Of a stretch of DNA of 64,000 bases, positions 63,820-64,000 are shown one piece after another (positions within the stretch are counted from its first letter, which is position 1; the number at the start of each line of letters is the position of its first letter). The notes below the pieces were generated by a model. That model saw nothing but the letters and a program-made list of their open reading frames with translations, did no database searches and was not told where the DNA came from. Where the stretch lies: assembly GCA_963710865.1 (NCBI GenBank), contig CAVQBR010000002.1:1240001-1304000 (forward strand). Reading direction: 5' to 3'. Both the position numbers and the translations under genes were made by a program. This DNA is from PRDV01 sp963710865 (GTDB taxonomy: Bacteria > Babelota > Babeliae > Babelales > Babelaceae).

Positions 63820-64000
63820 ATGCTGATTATAAGAAATTGTGTCTTAAGGTTTTCTGCACTCGTATTGCTTAATACATATCTCTCTGCAGGCAGTGGTGGC
63901 CCTTTGTATAGTGCTGTGTCAGCAATAAATGGATTTCTTGGTAATGCAAGTCATCTGGTACGCAGTTGTGCTGATAAACCACTTAAGCCTCTCCATGAAA
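63820..64000 (+). CDS. Second M48-like peptidase paralogue, 5' part
   Basis: From ATG 63820 (GAAGGTACTCCT upstream) to the window end. It encodes a signal-like segment (CVLRFSALVLLNTYLSAG), then GGPLYSAVSAINGFLGNASH and CADKPLKPLHE, which aligns with GDSLYAAGSTINEFTADAGH and CSAIPLEPRHE in the preceding gene. The catalytic part lies beyond the window. Confidence 0.75.
   Translation, partial: MLIIRNCVLRFSALVLLNTYLSAGSGGPLYSAVSAINGFLGNASHLVRSCADKPLKPLHE

Overview
The window most resembles a host-dependent, reduced-genome bacterium of the Candidatus Dependentiae (TM6) type. This is an inference from content, not a proven placement. The signs are a 24-kb cluster of exported ankyrin-repeat proteins, many lineage-specific secreted paralogues, several AAA-ATPase-like/PD-(D/E)XK proteins, and few metabolic genes among ordinary bacterial housekeeping genes (ruvB, yebC, yicC, rodA, uvrA, mutS, an amidase, two tRNAs). 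There are many decaying genes and one IS21-family insertion.

Layout. 1-408: end of a hicA-hicB toxin-antitoxin pair. 645-8076 (minus strand): two secreted families alternate. One has tandem J-domain-like repeats without HPD. The other looks related to the TIKI/TraB/EreA superfamily; its four members all end in a CaaX-type box (CVVM or CILM), and three of them form an exact 1,269-bp tandem array. 8447-12212: a CPH-type P1B metal ATPase and an exported vanadium-haloperoxidase/PAP2-like enzyme. 12283-14928: ruvB-yebC-yicC operon. 15156-19594: three AAA-ATPase-like/PD-(D/E)XK paralogues in different states of decay. 19793-20987: a frameshifted exported ADP-ribosylglycohydrolase pseudogene. 21264-24964: two large exported proteins, one propeller-like and one beta-helix with a Cys-pair coil. 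25229-26568: tRNA-His, tRNA-Pro and rodA, probably one transcript.

26897-50422 (minus strand): the ankyrin cluster, eight loci. Most share a signal peptide ending near A-M-Q, an ankyrin array, a C-terminal domain (Y-x-FGY-x-V-x-L...) and a basic/acidic tail resembling a nuclear localisation signal. Six share a promoter of the form TTGACA-16 bp-TACA(A/G)T. One locus is frameshifted and one is split by an IS21 element that can be excised in silico to restore the frame. A relic of the 5' end of uvrA (44494-44665) shows that the ankyrin/uvrA junction was duplicated.

50807-53368: a short uvrA. 53477-58840: four co-directional exported genes with overlaps, the last carrying a P-loop. 59282-62472: mutS and an N-acetylmuramoyl-L-alanine amidase overlapping by 4 bp. 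62818-64000: two tandem M48-like metallopeptidase paralogues, the second cut by the window edge.

The most interesting reading is that the window holds a set of proteins aimed at a eukaryotic (probably protist) host: Sec-exported enzymes that the host could prenylate through a CaaX box, J-like proteins, and ankyrin proteins with NLS-like tails. These arrays are evolving by unequal crossing-over, repeat slippage and pseudogenisation.
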